7,386 bases of DNA from JBBRZF01 sp038236965 (GTDB lineage Bacteria; Acidobacteriota; Terriglobia; Terriglobales; Acidobacteriaceae): positions 1 to 7,386 of the forward strand of contig JBBRZF010000171.1 of assembly GCA_038236965.1 (NCBI GenBank). Reading direction: 5' to 3'. This document shows, one piece after another, positions 6,008 to 7,386 of the stretch. The notes beneath the pieces are model-generated. The model had not been told where the DNA came from. It saw only the letters and a program-made list of their open reading frames with translations, and searched no databases. The translations under genes and the position numbers were made by a program. Position 1 is the first letter of the stretch, and each line of letters starts with the position of its first letter.

Positions 6008-7386
6008 ATGCATTCGTTTCTTTCCGACCTTCGCTTTGCCTTTCGTATGCTTCGCAAGTCGCCCGGATTCACCTTGCTCGCCGTATTGGCCATCGCCCTC
6101 GGCATTGGCGCGAACACCGCCATCTTCAGCGTGGTGAATGCCGTGTTGCTCAAGCCGCTGCCTTATGCGCAGCCCGACAGGTTGGTGAATGTCTGGGGCA
6201 AGTTCGACAAGGAGGGCATTCCGAAGAACTGGCTTTCGGAGCCGGAATACTGGGACCTCAAGAAGACGAATCAATCGTTTGCCTCCGTAGCCGCCTTCGC
6301 GCCCGGCAACGGCGTCAACCTGACGCGCAATTCCGGCGAGCCCTTGCGCGTGACCGCCACCTACGCGACTGCCTCGCTGCTGCCCATGCTCGGCGTTGCG
6401 CCTTTGCTCGGACGCACCTACTCGCCCGAAGAAGATGTCCCCGGACGCGAGCAGGTCGTCGTCCTCAGCTATGGCGTATGGAACGCGCAGTTCGGTGGCG
6501 ACGCCAATATTCTTGGCAAGGAAATCAATCTCGACGGCAAGCCCTACGCCATCATCGGCGTGCTGCCAAAAACTTTTTCTTTCAGCAAGCCTGCCGATGT
6601 CTGGCTACCCTTGGCGCTCGACCCCGGCAAGGAACCCGACCGCGGCTCGCACTATCTTCAACTGTTGGGAAAGATGAAGCCCAGCATTTCTCTCGCACAG
6701 TCGCAGCAAGACCTCGACCGTTTCGCGCGCTACGAAACCGAACAAGCGCCCGACCTCTATCGCTCAGACAAAGGTTGGGGAGTCTTTGCCCGTCCGCTGC
6801 AAACAGAAGTGGTCGGCAAAGTTGCTGACCCCTTGCGTGTGCTGCTCGGAGCCGTGTTGCTGGTGTTGCTCATCGCCTGCGCCAATGTGGCGAACTTGCT
6901 GCTGGTGAAAGCCTCTTCGCGACAGCGCGAGATTGCGATTCGCTCGGCACTCGGCGCATCCCAATCGCGTCTAGCACGACAACTGCTCACCGAGGCCGCT
7001 CTGCTCTCCGCAATCGGCGGAGTCGTCGGCCTGGTCTTCGCCCTTATCGGGACGAAGATGCTCGTCGCCATCGCGCCCGCCTCATTGCCGCGCCTCGCCG
7101 ACATTCATGTGGATGCCACCGTCCTCGCCTTCACCGCTGCGGTCACGCTGCTCACCGGAATTTTATTCGGACTCGCGCCCAGCCTTCACGTCATGCGCAC
7201 CGACCCCAACCAATCGCTCAAGGACGGAGGCAAGGGAAGTTCCGGCGTAAGCTCGCAACGCGCTCGCTCGGTGCTCGTCGTGTCGGAGATGGCGCTTGCC
7301 CTCGTTCTACTCGTCGGCGCGGGCCTGCTCATTCGCAGCTTCCAACAATTGATGCAGGTCGATCCCGGCTTCCGCGCCGACCACCT
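6008..7386 (+). CDS. ADOP-type ABC permease (MacB/FtsX fold), N-terminal part, cut by window edge
   Basis: An open frame of 459 codons runs from ATG 6008 to the window end without a stop. GAGG (5999-6002) lies 5 nt before the ATG. The start MHSFLSDLRFAFRML plus RKSPGF is the typical ADOP opening. Membrane segment 1 (about 21-46, with LALGIGANTAIFSVV-type sequence) is followed by a periplasmic MacB_PCD domain (about 50-245; LGVAPLLGRTYSPEED, GKEINLDGKPYAIIGVLP). Membrane segments follow at about 276-300, 332-357 and 368-392. The coupling-helix motif RQREIAIRSALGAS (305-318) would contact an ABC ATPase. The second half begins at about 419-443 (RSVLVVSEMALALVLLVGAG). ADOP genes often lack an adjacent ATPase, and none is seen here. 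The family relates to MacB-type tripartite export or cell-envelope mechanotransmission; the substrate is unknown. It is probably a separate unit from recJ, controlled by the dyads at 5841-5880. Confidence 0.93.
   Translation, partial: MHSFLSDLRFAFRMLRKSPGFTLLAVLAIALGIGANTAIFSVVNAVLLKPLPYAQPDRLVNVWGKFDKEGIPKNWLSEPEYWDLKKTNQSFASVAAFAPGNGVNLTRNSGEPLRVTATYATASLLPMLGVAPLLGRTYSPEEDVPGREQVVVLSYGVWNAQFGGDANILGKEINLDGKPYAIIGVLPKTFSFSKPADVWLPLALDPGKEPDRGSHYLQLLGKMKPSISLAQSQQDLDRFARYETEQAPDLYRSDKGWGVFARPLQTEVVGKVADPLRVLLGAVLLVLLIACANVANLLLVKASSRQREIAIRSALGASQSRLARQLLTEAALLSAIGGVVGLVFALIGTKMLVAIAPASLPRLADIHVDATVLAFTAAVTLLTGILFGLAPSLHVMRTDPNQSLKDGGKGSSGVSSQRARSVLVVSEMALALVLLVGAGLLIRSFQQLMQVDPGFRADH

Noticed and set aside
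4638..6137. 499-codon plus-strand frame inside recJ
   Set aside because: Its Arg-rich product is a frame shadow of recJ, whose own frame carries all family motifs. It also crosses the intergenic dyads into the next permease.
5953..6828. 291-codon plus-strand frame overlapping the ADOP start
   Set aside because: It is out of frame with the permease, which is unmistakable from residue 1, and its product is Arg-rich without motifs.

Overview
The window looks like a chromosomal segment of an acidobacterium (Acidobacteriota, Koribacter/Terriglobia-like). The main reason is two permeases of the ADOP type (acidobacterial duplicated orphan permease, the MacB/FtsX fold duplicated in one chain): one entering at the right edge and one as a broken remnant. 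The tandem DUF507 pair, the Ig-like secreted domain and the phosphoesterase tail fit the same group. Lineage is an inference from gene content; no rRNA is present.

Layout, left to right. (1) A minus-strand DinB-superfamily protein (5-559). (2) A 325-bp leader/intergenic stretch with a possible 32-codon ORF. (3) A broken gene (885-1566): signal peptide plus Ig-like domain, a nine-glycine tract, then in another frame the C-terminal tail of a phospholipase C-type phosphoesterase. A strong intrinsic terminator with a GCAA tetraloop follows. (4) A second broken gene (1799-2679): the first 21 codons of an ADOP permease, with a perfect ribosome binding site, joined out of frame to the last third of an ADOP permease. 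(5) A convergent intergenic region (2680-2858) holding a bidirectional terminator flanked by inverted heptamer-repeat arrays, plus a second heptamer array of different sequence. (6) Two overlapping minus-strand DUF507 genes (2859-3409). (7) Divergent from them, a plus-strand pair: an unrecognised acidic 154-residue protein and recJ (single-strand-specific 5'-3' exonuclease), 2 nt apart. (8) A tandem pair of 16-bp dyads with a 20-bp period, directly after recJ and upstream of (9) an ADOP permease (6008 onward) that runs off the right edge.

Functionally the only clear unit is the 154-residue gene plus recJ, probably translationally coupled. The two DUF507 genes form another coupled pair with divergent orientation. 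The ADOP gene is probably a separate transcription unit controlled by the tandem dyads. No complete new defence or metabolic system is visible. The most notable signals are two adjacent genes that both carry internal-deletion-like junctions, the tandem operator-like dyads, the heptamer repeats around the terminator, and the unknown partner of recJ.
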